From the NCBI GenBank assembly GCA_045634085.1, contig JAZQZM010000050.1, forward strand, positions 1 through 53,365: a DNA stretch of 53,365 bases, given 5' to 3'. Source of the stretch: HGM04593 sp045634085. Lineage in GTDB: Bacteria > Bacteroidota > Bacteroidia > Bacteroidales > Bacteroidaceae. This document shows positions 41,401-48,897 of this stretch, one piece after another (positions within the stretch are counted from its first letter, which is position 1; every line of letters starts with the position of its first letter). Under the pieces are notes generated by a model. It was not told where the DNA came from and made no database searches. It saw only the letters and a list, made by a program, of their open reading frames with translations. Both the position numbers and the translations under genes were made by a program.

Positions 41401-43846
41401 TCTTGGATGGAGTAAGAAAGGATATAGATATTTTGAGGATCTACTCTCTATCCTTTATCATCTTTCATATGTTGAGCATTCTCCACTTGTTAAAAGTGGA
41501 ATAGAGATTCTTGCTACAGAATCTACAGAATCTGAAATACCAGAAGGACTTTCAGAAGAATCCAACATGTTTGCATATCGTAAAGAATTTGACGATAATG
41601 AGAAGATAAAGAAAGTACGCCTATCTTGCATGGATATCTTTACAAATGTTGATGTAAAAGAGCAAGGTACTTTTATTCAACGATATTTCCAGAGCAAGGA
41701 CTATGAGGACTATTTAAGTCTTGCTGGTGATTATGTTCCCGATGGCTCAGACATAATGTCCGAGTTGACAGAAGAAGCTCTTAAAGCAGAAGAAGCAAAG
41801 TTGGAAAACAATGAGGATCAGAAATGTATTTACGAGCAACCCACAAATAAAGATGTTAATGTTTTGGCTGGTCCTGGTGCAGGTAAAACTCATGTACTTA
41901 CCTTACGATGTGCGAGACTTATCTACAAAGAACATGTAGATCCATCCCACTTGCTTGTGCTCGCATATAATAGAGCTGTCGTTGTTGAGTTGCGCAATCG
42001 CCTGAATAACTTATTTACAAAGTTAGGAATGAGCAGAATTGCTCATCAACTTAACGTTTACACATTCCACGCATTAGCTAAGAAATGTCTAGGAAAGAAA
42101 CTTGATGGCATATCAACTGAAATGTGGGAATATGAGTTCTTTAATTATTTGAGTAAGCACGTTAAAGATTTTAAGGCTCGTTTCCCTAACATCGAATATG
42201 TATTAGTGGACGAATTTCAGGATATCACCACAGTCCGTCTGGAGTCCCTGTTTCGTATTCACCACATATTTAGAAATGCAAAGTTCTTTACTATTGGTGA
42301 TATAAATCAAAGTATTTATGGCTTTGATAGAGTTCCAAAAGATAATTTTGGCAGGAAACTCATGCTTCAACCTGAGCAGTATGCAGAAGTTCTGGATCCA
42401 AGACCATATTATAAAAAACTTGATAGTGAACTACATCCAGAGCAGCTGTCGATGTTTACTAATTATAGATCGTATCAAAAGATTTTAGATAAAGCTTCTG
42501 AGTTCATACAAGAAGGAAATATGCCTGTATCTTCGCAGTCTATAATGAAGTATGAACCATCAAAACCTTATGTTGAGGAATATGATAGTATCAAAGATAA
42601 AGGACGTGTCTGGTTTAATGATATTATCAAAGTGGTTAACTGGGCAAAATCTCAGAATGTCGATGCAGAAGAAATCCATGACAATGACGTTTTGAAAAAA
42701 ATGCGTCACATAGATACTATTGCGGTCTTTTTCAGAACAAATAACGAAGTGTATCGTGGCTATTCAAAGATAAAAACTTCACTTCCTAAAGATGTGAGAA
42801 TTAGAATCCAAGGTGAAAGTCTGGGCGAGTTTTGGCGAGAAAGGGAAATTTACTATTTGGTAGACACGCTTAATCGCTATGCAAATCAAAAGATTGATAT
42901 GCGCAACAATAAGACCGCTAACGGAATCAAGGAATTCCTAAAAAAGAAAATGCACGATTCTCCTTCATGGGATTCTTATACATTAGATATCGCTTATACC
43001 TTGGTTCTGAACTACATGGACTCCATTCGTTCAGACTATGATACGCATACTTGGAAAGACATGGCTGATTATATTATAGACATCGCAAGCCGTGATGATG
43101 CTGGTCAAGTATACAAAATATATGAGAATTATCGTAAACAGAGAATTCTTCAGGAAACGCCTTTGACAGTAGTTTTAACTACTATGCACAAAGTAAAAGG
43201 ACTGGAGTTTGATGTTGTAATAACGACACCATCCTTTGCTGGTTTGCCTTTACGTCCACATCGAGAATATGAAAAAGGCGAGAATCCAAATGTAGACGAT
43301 CTTGCAGATATGAATGAGGAACGAAGACTAATGTTTGTTGCTTATACCCGTGCTAAGAAGCGTTTGATAATATATAAAGCAGAACGAGAACGGGCATTGT
43401 CTCATAGTTCTATTTATCTTGCACCTGACTATCCTGCACTGAGATATACGGAACCAAAGCCAGGTATGGATAAATATTACTTATCATATACTGCCCAAAG
43501 TCGAATCTTCGAGAATGTCGATTCATACGTTCTGAATCAGATAAAAAAAGACGATCCAGTACAGGTTATTAGAGATCAATATGGTAATTATTACATTGTC
43601 CATAATGGTCATTATATAGGCCGTCTTTCAAGCAGAAGTACTATAAGATATCGGGCTGAAGAGGATGGAAAAACATCGTTGAATGACTTTTTTGTCAGCA
43701 ATGTTTTTGTGTGGACGTATGAAGATACACTTGCATCTGACAAAGTAAATAATACGGATTTTGCTGCCAGATGGTCACCAAAAGCAAAACAACAAGGATA
43801 TATTAACATTGTACAAATAGCAGGATTTGGCACACCAAATCCATAA
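35447..43846 (+). CDS. giant DEDDh exonuclease / RecQ-type helicase / UvrD-type helicase fusion
   Basis: 2799 residues from the ATG at 35447 (a GTG one codon earlier is also open). Residues 1-160 look like an OB-type or S1-like domain. Two homologous helical repeats of about 220 residues start near 162 and 382 (EGRQLILTDLYQRK / EGRRILLNDLYVRK). A DEDDh 3'-5' exonuclease follows with D617-x-E619 in VFDLESNG, D667 in VGHNIKLWD and H707/D712 in HNAEAD. An SF2 helicase of RecQ type has MPTGEGKS (Lys1310), DEAHCISQWGQEFRPDYR (from 1414), SATVT and EVGRAGRDE. An SF1A UvrD-type helicase has AGPGAGKT (Lys2147), DEFQD (from 2255), GDINQSIYGF, MHKVKGLEFD and VAYTRAKKRL. The C-terminus is beta-rich. All catalytic residues look intact. 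The exonuclease-RecQ order recalls WRN; adding UvrD is unusual. Confidence 0.93.
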   Translation: MKQNLHIQSELLLNHIELTDEDLSELPPYPKVEEKKVQPRLIGIVCRCRSLDNYAFVVTNMYGINNTSTPYSPVQLYLEKSQWKDVTYLKEDMWITFELKKQPNRDRHAAINAKCLTSTSDDYNICRNYLGRYDKIYGTVNGKRFSESILSVVIERYLKKSEGRQLILTDLYQRKSLDPREWELLLSNMTTEERDSFTFNTDVIEPSAVLRVYLYKYLNSIEWIKHSCVIDALMSSISSHHVIELLMECFKSDTDKQDWIDYVINSANTSDKLFAELYLMTNSIDIFNRIADKSCVSSLISKDKDKIKDYLLFCVSIMGKTELDSVVNTFDVDVLIDALKLMSDDERLKFVCSLSDEKASKLASDKRFEDFDLTNRLMSIEEGRRILLNDLYVRKCNDYKEWDNYLSHLSESELQSFVLDTKCIKPTAELRFCLFKYTKLLDWLKHPSVISMIGKQNTESEITLKQIIDNFDNEEDKKEWVIYAKDSSISNENLIIELFYLTGSVDAYHAIENKSIILEHMNEAGVLEVKKFLKFCYVNLNEEDFKKVINGLSYEKFLGGLKKMSSDDSYQLVSRLPEDKAIEIVTSEDFKGSKLFTSYIGQKWDSIKGNMPYCVFDLESNGDSIREFAFYAEDNMRPYTGEDQINSLFRKLKKSTIIVGHNIKLWDLPILNKKGLQIPDSTFVWDTLEIEILLNPCRYAYSLHTEHNAEADTRLTNELFWNQLYRLSTDERLVEQLRDVLPDNIGTIINSLRVDYFSEYFRTTANLERQFFQELRPISDVLIKKLNQIAVIPESEATLLIAPRNLWSRLAQYIPLSFPGSKTGNAFKSIDINILKDRQFKDVIKQSILERFCVVSRTPVLENLAQYLRVVDTESNKLSFTEDELQDYLCHYNSHIDCIDVTSFEDGDILSKDYKHIFIIGAELEDRVHKCKVCENKSFADLIAYGSKLPFTMASTNFAPVKGDEIRKLGITKPELAANIWAEREQNGQFAFYLNYQYQAYRKRFLDHFKTKPQVLKWTFSGKDYGHINLTQVSRKRTADMVMRVNSSTTQRSKYWLFQIALLNKIHETNRELPIVYVVNDKKEIERLTKYAASQGFFIPSNGNGFRKLEYIGSHSNGMVIITKQEFIDGVGSYRTDKPFCYVWDNMDIDRYMLMWDKLPFDDDLEEDADDERDDKVHHTTPRQCIHAAWPIYEHYCSLVMANSEATQFYIIDPHFDDYEDIANSCQAQSFKVTLWETDSDYNEALENSGLYFDDCRGKEEDIDTITAIELIRKHFIGDYQWKPTQEEVLPYMWEKRGNCIVSMPTGEGKSVCFQGPALYRASITKKLSLVITPLRALMQDQVEELHKKGFATNVDYLSGDRQRPEVESIYRKLRSGEIALLYITPERFRVKSFMNVLFQRMEMDDGLEYIIFDEAHCISQWGQEFRPDYRNAVLTCIELRKQFDFMFALFSATVTTQVESDIRSFLPDIQRLGQTAEDYNPIRQHIGISFALTEHEDEARIDEIVQFIEDKQIDFSLSCMIVFCRTHRQCEETADALSELALRSSPGSKLNKCIDKIGFYHAGLDADLRNDVYEQFKRKEGVDPLYILCATKAFGMGMDISNVHYIVHYSPPSVLEDYLQEVGRAGRDEKQYKLAFEDGKEKIPALCLTSKEDFRKLKELLIKNLMSWSNLTDAKDKIVEYIKRFQTIEQTKKEPIVVPFSVWVKNAEDFNDTTASRLAFHWLDHIGYIKQRYLSQACLDITVNDNGGKSSSLKQNPVYLYLEKNAQINGQRLLISMNEMRNSLRMSMPKIMNQIILCMEGGLLDLNETMNCKLVPRRFCEATFMVKHDRNDFALHIVFDGLRNLLSDCKQGKVRIIGQNEREHIYKHLMDDVIYDDIYDENGVKYMPWKAEFDNPPRLAVTKFDTFRKNILKRMGSQMFTLLNYLPMVSYKVENVEDDIICQIKLKNDKWLNYLEQLERDCRTMIKYVVEKTEEFCWARVIIDLGWSKKGYRYFEDLLSILYHLSYVEHSPLVKSGIEILATESTESEIPEGLSEESNMFAYRKEFDDNEKIKKVRLSCMDIFTNVDVKEQGTFIQRYFQSKDYEDYLSLAGDYVPDGSDIMSELTEEALKAEEAKLENNEDQKCIYEQPTNKDVNVLAGPGAGKTHVLTLRCARLIYKEHVDPSHLLVLAYNRAVVVELRNRLNNLFTKLGMSRIAHQLNVYTFHALAKKCLGKKLDGISTEMWEYEFFNYLSKHVKDFKARFPNIEYVLVDEFQDITTVRLESLFRIHHIFRNAKFFTIGDINQSIYGFDRVPKDNFGRKLMLQPEQYAEVLDPRPYYKKLDSELHPEQLSMFTNYRSYQKILDKASEFIQEGNMPVSSQSIMKYEPSKPYVEEYDSIKDKGRVWFNDIIKVVNWAKSQNVDAEEIHDNDVLKKMRHIDTIAVFFRTNNEVYRGYSKIKTSLPKDVRIRIQGESLGEFWREREIYYLVDTLNRYANQKIDMRNNKTANGIKEFLKKKMHDSPSWDSYTLDIAYTLVLNYMDSIRSDYDTHTWKDMADYIIDIASRDDAGQVYKIYENYRKQRILQETPLTVVLTTMHKVKGLEFDVVITTPSFAGLPLRPHREYEKGENPNVDDLADMNEERRLMFVAYTRAKKRLIIYKAERERALSHSSIYLAPDYPALRYTEPKPGMDKYYLSYTAQSRIFENVDSYVLNQIKKDDPVQVIRDQYGNYYIVHNGHYIGRLSSRSTIRYRAEEDGKTSLNDFFVSNVFVWTYEDTLASDKVNNTDFAARWSPKAKQQGYINIVQIAGFGTPNP

Positions 43847-43859
43847 AACATTATAAAGT

Positions 43860-45806
43860 ATGGAACAGAATAAAGAAGATCTCCTGCATGTTTATAATCT
43901 TTCTGTTGAATCATTCAACAAGAAGGAGTATTCTGCTTTTTTTCGTAATATCCGTCCTGGGATAGAGTATTTATCTCAATTTCTAATTTATGACTTCTTA
44001 GGAAATGAAGAGGAAGCTGAGGATTTGATAAATGGTGATACGTCAATTACCAAGAATAGAGATGATAACTCATACTCAATTTCATCTTATCCAGCAAACT
44101 TCAGACCTACAGGAAGGGTGTTCTGTGAATTATTTCCCAAAGCCTACTTTTGTAAGCACCGAGACGTGACATCAAGGAATGCAGCAGACGAAAAAAAACG
44201 TATCAAACGCGGCCTGGATAGTTGTAGTGCAGAAATGTGTCGTTATTATAGCATTGCAAGCGAGATGGGGTCACATGCAGGACGTTCTTCAATGGATGTA
44301 GAAGTTCAGGCTCGAAGCTGTGCGGCTTTCTTTATGGGCTTTTTGGATTATATTTCAAGCAATAGAATAGCAAGTAAATCTGCTATAGATTTTCTCGGCA
44401 AATTTGATAAATTTGTTTTTGGCGATGTTGATAACACAAGCGATTATAAGAATCAAATTGATAATCTGATAAAGGAAGCCGAAGAAAAAGATGCTGCTTT
44501 ATTAACTGCACAGAAGATGCAACTGGAAGCTGAACAAAGTAAGTTGCTTGCAGAACAGAGAACTATTGAAGTTGAGTTGCGCAATAAAGAATTGGAGGAT
44601 CAGATAAAGCAGTTGCAAGAATTATTAGATAGTCAAACGGTTATAGTCGATGCACATAATGAAAATGCTGAAGAAAAAGCTGTCGAGGATATTGAAGCAA
44701 TCACCGTCACTGACGGTGAATCAAGTGGAGGAACAAATACAGAACATGTAACTATATCAAGTAGTCATGATTTCAGACGGATTCTTCAGGGTGCAAATGA
44801 TTGGGACGTAACTGAAGAAACAATGGATGATGATCAACTTGATTTAATTGAATATACAGACGATAAATCAATGCTAGTTGCTGGTTGCGCTGGAAGTGGT
44901 AAATCCGTAATTGCCATGCATAAAGCAGAACAACTACATAAAAAGGGCAAAGATGTGATACTTATTGCATATACAAGATCGCTTAGCCGTTTTATGAGAA
45001 ACGGGAAAGCGGACTCATCGTTTAGATTCTTCCATCATTATCTTTGGAAAAATAAATTGAAAATGCCAAAAGCTGACTATATTATTGTTGACGAAATTCA
45101 AGATTTTACAAAAGAAGAAATACAGGAATTTATTGATGCAGCCAGAAAGCATTTCTTGTTCTTTGGAGATACAGCTCAGTCTATATATAGGCAATATGGT
45201 AAACAAACCATGACAATTGCTCAAATAGGCACAATGACAGGACTAAATACGTTGCAACTCTTTAACAACTATCGTTTACCACGACCTGTTGCGAAGATAA
45301 CGCAAGACTATGTTGGTGTTGATGTTCAGGAATATAAGGAAAAAGTGTATCAAAACAAGGAAACAGAACTTCCACATTTTATACATTTTGATAATGAACA
45401 GAAACAAATCGAAGCTCTTTTACGATTAGTAAAAGATAATACTGGGAGAAACATTGGAATCTTGTTGCCTAATAATCCTGAAGTAATACGAATAAGTCAG
45501 GAGTTTAAGGATAATGATGTTGAATGTGAGTTCAAATATAATAAGGGTGATAATGATTTCGACTATGTGGATAATTTGGACTTTAATACTTTGTTGCCCA
45601 AAATATTAACATATCATAGTGCTAAAGGGCTTCAGTTTGACATGGTATTACTTCCAATATATAATGGCGCAAATGACGATGAATCAAGGAAGGCACTATA
45701 TGTAGCTATGACTCGTACTATGCATTCTTTATACGTGCTATACTCCACGCAAACACTTTTGCCGCCATTGGATAAGGTTCCGTCTCATCTATATCTAAAA
45801 GAATAG
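43860..45806 (+). CDS. HEPN/DUF4145-like + SF1 (UvrD-type) helicase
   Basis: 648 residues in three parts. Residues about 1-190 are helical and resemble the HEPN/DUF4145 family (KKEYSAFFRNIRPGIEYLSQ, then later ASEMGSHAGRSSMDVEVQAR, SCAAFFMGFL), with the GSHAG block where that family has 'GN.aaH'. Residues about 200-270 are a Glu/Gln-rich coiled coil. From about 325 follows an SF1 helicase: GCAGSGKS (Lys348), DEIQD from 411, FFGDTAQSIY, FNNYRLPRPV, YHSAKGLQFDMV and YVAMTR. It begins 13 bases after the giant helicase and is last in the operon; its stop faces the mobilization genes. HEPN plus helicase suggests an RNase or abortive-infection effector, but no canonical RxxxxH is obvious, so this is tentative. 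Confidence 0.85.
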   Translation: MEQNKEDLLHVYNLSVESFNKKEYSAFFRNIRPGIEYLSQFLIYDFLGNEEEAEDLINGDTSITKNRDDNSYSISSYPANFRPTGRVFCELFPKAYFCKHRDVTSRNAADEKKRIKRGLDSCSAEMCRYYSIASEMGSHAGRSSMDVEVQARSCAAFFMGFLDYISSNRIASKSAIDFLGKFDKFVFGDVDNTSDYKNQIDNLIKEAEEKDAALLTAQKMQLEAEQSKLLAEQRTIEVELRNKELEDQIKQLQELLDSQTVIVDAHNENAEEKAVEDIEAITVTDGESSGGTNTEHVTISSSHDFRRILQGANDWDVTEETMDDDQLDLIEYTDDKSMLVAGCAGSGKSVIAMHKAEQLHKKGKDVILIAYTRSLSRFMRNGKADSSFRFFHHYLWKNKLKMPKADYIIVDEIQDFTKEEIQEFIDAARKHFLFFGDTAQSIYRQYGKQTMTIAQIGTMTGLNTLQLFNNYRLPRPVAKITQDYVGVDVQEYKEKVYQNKETELPHFIHFDNEQKQIEALLRLVKDNTGRNIGILLPNNPEVIRISQEFKDNDVECEFKYNKGDNDFDYVDNLDFNTLLPKILTYHSAKGLQFDMVLLPIYNGANDDESRKALYVAMTRTMHSLYVLYSTQTLLPPLDKVPSHLYLKE

Positions 45807-45863
45807 TTGTATAGCGGTTTGTATAGATTGGATTCCTAAGAACAAATATTATTTACCTCAAAT

Positions 45864-46421
45864 TCAATAGAATACCCAATAGCAGAGTGTCAAACAAAAA
45901 TATGTATACAGTACCCAAAAAGCGAAGAGTGAATACTTGCTAATCCATCCAGTAAGAAAGAATCCAGATTCAGATTTCAGGTATTTACGTGTCGCTTGCT
46001 GATGGGATTGCAATAGTTTTTTCATTTCTAATAGGTGAGTCTCTAACAACTTGCTTTCTTCATCGATAAGAGCTTTGCGATGGTTGGCAAGTTCGGATTT
46101 ATCTTTTGGAGAAAGCACTACAGTAATGGTGGTGTTTTCTGCACGAGTAATAGCATTGCATATACCATTGACGATATTATCAGAGCTTTTCATCGCAGCA
46201 TTTAATGCCTTCAAAGATTTTTCGTTGGCATCAATGGCATTTATAGCCAAAGTACCTAATACCTTAAGATCCTTGCTAAGTTTCTTAATGGAGTAGATTT
46301 GTTGATTGAGGTTTATAATCTCTGAGGACAATTCAATCCTATTATCTATTTCAGAGGATTGCTTCTCCTTTTCGCTAATCGGTTGTGAAGGGAAAGCTTC
46401 ATCATATTTACTTTTTCGCAT
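45864..46421 (-). CDS. coiled-coil protein with C-terminal membrane helix (mobilization-linked)
   Basis: 185 residues, family not recognised. An extended helical/coiled-coil region covers about 20-150 (IINLNQQIYSIKKLSKDLKV ... LLETHLLEMKKLLQSHQQAT), and a hydrophobic helix (SLFAFWVLYTYFCLTLCYWV) closes it. It lies 24 bases after the relaxase stop on the same strand, the place where Bacteroidales mobilization modules often carry a small third protein after mobC-mobA. It may anchor the relaxosome to the membrane or to a helper coupling protein. Convergent with the helicase operon. Confidence 0.65.
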   Translation of the reverse strand: MRKSKYDEAFPSQPISEKEKQSSEIDNRIELSSEIINLNQQIYSIKKLSKDLKVLGTLAINAIDANEKSLKALNAAMKSSDNIVNGICNAITRAENTTITVVLSPKDKSELANHRKALIDEESKLLETHLLEMKKLLQSHQQATRKYLKSESGFFLTGWISKYSLFAFWVLYTYFCLTLCYWVFY

Positions 46422-46445
46422 AATTTCAGTTTTAATGGTTTAGCA

Positions 46446-47648
46446 TTATCGTTTTCTACCTCTACTCATTGGTTTGCATAGCCATTTAGCCATTCTTGCA
46501 CATCGCAAAGCCCAGTTCCGTCCGTCTTCATCTTTGTCTTTTCCCCATCCAGTGCCAGGTGAACCACCACCGCCTCCGGATGAAGCAATGGACGTTGCAG
46601 CATCAATATATTCGGCAAAGAGGAGAGCGGCTACTTTGGCCAAATTAGAGACGTTCAAATCATCGGATGTGGCAAATTCATTGACAAAAACTTCCTGTAT
46701 ATGGTTGGGGATGTTTACTTCGTACATTTGCTTATCAACCAAGATGGAGTAATGGTATGGCATAGATGAATTTGACTTTTTAGTTGAGCTCACATTCGTT
46801 GATTCAGTTTTAGATTCAGTTCTGGATGTCATCATAGAATCTTGTTCTGCTCTGGAACTTTGATGAAGTTTTCTCCAAGTATCTTCTATTTTAGAAGGCA
46901 TAAGATTACGGCTATTGCCCAAAAGAGAAGATTTATAAATGGAGTTTCCTTTGCGAATGGTGTAACCACAAACCTTACCGATGGCATCCTTTTTTAGTTG
47001 GATGTCATAACCCTTATTACGGAGCATACGACAATAAATATTCCAATTAAAATGCGGCATTTCTTTGAGTACAGTAAGACAATCATCGCTGATTTGTTTG
47101 ATGTTTTCCTCTCTGCGTTGCATAGATTGTACCCACCCATATTTCTCATTTAGAATGTTGGCTGCATGGGCAGCACGTTCACCAATGTAGTGTGCGTCAT
47201 TAGTGTTGCCCATATTATCTATACGGTTCGCAACGATATGTAAATGTGGTATACTACTTTTACTATCGAAATGAAGTGATACTACATATTGACTGTTCTT
47301 GATGTTGGTATGCCTTAATTTGACATCTTTATTCTTCGGTCTATAGTCAATACTATCAAGAACGGCAATGAACTCTCCGGCCAGTCGTAGCCAGTCTTGC
47401 ATAGTCCATCCTTTGGACTCTTCTATGGTCGGGGAAATTTCAAAACGTAATGCTTTGCGCTCTATCGGTTTTCGGTTGCCCTTGTCTTTCATAAAATAGT
47501 GCTGTAACTGCATCATTCTTGACCACATGGCCAGTGGTTCTATATTGTCAGGCAAATCATTAATCTTAACGATTTGTGCTTTGTCTTTCCCCATGGAATA
47601 GTCTATAGCAGCTGCTCCATGAGCAATGGCTTCTCCTTGTGCTATCAT
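46446..47648 (-). CDS. mobA: MobA-type relaxase
   Basis: 400-residue mobilization nuclease that nicks at oriT and pilots the strand. The relaxase domain has the metal-binding HxH motif in SIPHLHIVANRID near residue 135 and AAHAANILNEKYGW downstream. The N-terminal segment carries a candidate catalytic Tyr in AAIDYSMGKD (Tyr18). The C-terminus SSGGGGGSPGTGWGKDKDED then CARMAKWL is typical of Bacteroidales mobilizable elements. It starts 12 bases after mobC. The gene symbol is used by analogy. Confidence 0.9.
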   Translation of the reverse strand: MIAQGEAIAHGAAAIDYSMGKDKAQIVKINDLPDNIEPLAMWSRMMQLQHYFMKDKGNRKPIERKALRFEISPTIEESKGWTMQDWLRLAGEFIAVLDSIDYRPKNKDVKLRHTNIKNSQYVVSLHFDSKSSIPHLHIVANRIDNMGNTNDAHYIGERAAHAANILNEKYGWVQSMQRREENIKQISDDCLTVLKEMPHFNWNIYCRMLRNKGYDIQLKKDAIGKVCGYTIRKGNSIYKSSLLGNSRNLMPSKIEDTWRKLHQSSRAEQDSMMTSRTESKTESTNVSSTKKSNSSMPYHYSILVDKQMYEVNIPNHIQEVFVNEFATSDDLNVSNLAKVAALLFAEYIDAATSIASSGGGGGSPGTGWGKDKDEDGRNWALRCARMAKWLCKPMSRGRKR

Positions 47649-47659
47649 AATCGGTCGAC

Positions 47660-48031
47660 TTAATTTTGATTTATACTATCTCTGATTTGTCCCCAACGAA
47701 TGATAAGTCTATCAACTGATGCAATCCAGGTACGCATAAAGGTTGTATCACGAAAGTATTGTCTTTTGATTTCATCGGGTTTGCTTTTCAGTACATTTTG
47801 GATGCGTATGAGGTCTGCTCTTGCATCGGAAAGTGAATTAAGAGCATGAACTTCATCGATTGAAAGTCTCTTGTTAGGACGATGGTTTTGCAATAATCTT
47901 CGTCCATAATCGCTAAGTGTGAGGCCGCATTCATTAGCCTTATTAACTACCATTGTATATTCGTCTTCCGTCAAACGGATGTCGATATGCTTGGTACGTC
48001 CTTTGGCTGTATTCTCTTTTCTCTTTGTCAT
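47660..48031 (-). CDS. mobC: MobC-type relaxosome accessory protein
   Basis: 123 residues: a basic N-terminus (MTKRKENTAKGRTKHIDIRL) and a ribbon-helix-helix-like pattern (LTEDEYTMVVNKANECGLTL, then SDYGRRLLQNHRP), then helices ending in SVDRLIIRWGQIRD. This is the MobC fold that bends oriT DNA and assists MobA. It is 12 bases upstream of mobA and 148 bases after the preceding gene; that gap is the likely oriT. The symbol is by analogy. Confidence 0.85.
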   Translation of the reverse strand: MTKRKENTAKGRTKHIDIRLTEDEYTMVVNKANECGLTLSDYGRRLLQNHRPNKRLSIDEVHALNSLSDARADLIRIQNVLKSKPDEIKRQYFRDTTFMRTWIASVDRLIIRWGQIRDSINQN

Positions 48032-48179
48032 ATCGTATGAATTATAAAAGGTTCCTGAATTGAAAATTGATTAGTCATTGCGAGCTTGCGAGTAATGCAA
48101 GGAGCCTCCGGTAGTCAAGTGGTGAAGCCAATTTGTCGGACGGTGGTACTTCTTGCATAGGATACCCATTAGAAATGGA
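48032..48179. other. candidate oriT region upstream of mobC
   Basis: Short noncoding gap before mobC containing nested inverted repeats (CATT...AATG arms around GCGAGCTTGC near 48072-48096, and GGAGCCTCC near 48100-48110). In Bacteroidales mobilizable elements the transfer origin usually lies just upstream of the mob genes. I do not recognise a specific nic site, so this is a positional proposal. Confidence 0.35.
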
Positions 48180-48815
48180 TTATTGCAAGCAATCAGTATT
48201 GCCATGTTCAATATTTTCTGGTTCGTTTGCTTTTGAATGGTTTGAATTTCTTTCTTCCCTTTTTTTGAAAATCTCAATATTGTGGATGGTGGGCAATGTC
48301 TGGAATGTTTTTGAATCTTTACCATTAGGGGAATCTTTATCACAAGTGCTATTCATAGATGCTCCATTCTTGTTAGCAGTTAATTGAGACATGAAACTTA
48401 TGCTATCAAAATTTCCTTCACGAATCTGATTATATACATATCCTGTGCGGAAATATGGATTCTTGATTCTTATATTGTCCACTATCCATGCTGCGATAGG
48501 ATGAATAGTATGGACAGATGTACGGTTACTCTTTTTAGTTGTGATTATCCCCAACTCATTCATCTTTGCTATAACTTTTGAAACAGTCTTGCGGTCACAG
48601 TCCCAGTCTTTAGCCAATTGGACTTCGGATTTTTCTACTTGTCCGATATTTATAGTTTCATCACAGCCATAAACTTGACTTTTGGTAGGTTTTAGTACAG
48701 CGCTGTTTACAAGGTCAAGAAAGAATGCCATACGATTCTTGTGGTATTTGCTCTCTGATAGGTAATTCAGTTGGGGAGTGGATAAGGTCATTTGATAATG
48801 TACTTGATATTTCAT
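48180..48815 (-). CDS. winged-helix-like protein (putative replication or regulatory)
   Basis: 211 residues. A central helix-turn-helix pattern occurs at about 60-110 (VEKSEVQLAKDWDCDRKTVS, then KVIAKMNELGIITTKKSNRT), as in phage/plasmid replication initiators and DnaD-like loaders. The C-terminal 40 residues are low-complexity and polar. Its position between the primase-like gene and mobC on the same strand is usual for small HTH proteins in Bacteroidales IMEs. Named family not recognised. Probably DNA-binding. Confidence 0.65.
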   Translation of the reverse strand: MKYQVHYQMTLSTPQLNYLSESKYHKNRMAFFLDLVNSAVLKPTKSQVYGCDETINIGQVEKSEVQLAKDWDCDRKTVSKVIAKMNELGIITTKKSNRTSVHTIHPIAAWIVDNIRIKNPYFRTGYVYNQIREGNFDSISFMSQLTANKNGASMNSTCDKDSPNGKDSKTFQTLPTIHNIEIFKKREERNSNHSKANEPENIEHGNTDCLQ

Positions 48816-48897
48816 CTTATTGGAATTTTTATGTTATTACTCATGTGGATAAAAGTTGTATCCTTATAAATGTGGACAGCAACTTCAGGTTATAACT

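Noticed and set aside
35447..45806. Gabija, RecBCD/AddAB or BREX-type system
   Set aside because: No GajA-like TOPRIM/OLD ATPase, no RecC or AddB-type nuclease partner, and no BREX genes (PglX/Z, BrxC) are present; only the presence of UvrD-type helicases is shared.
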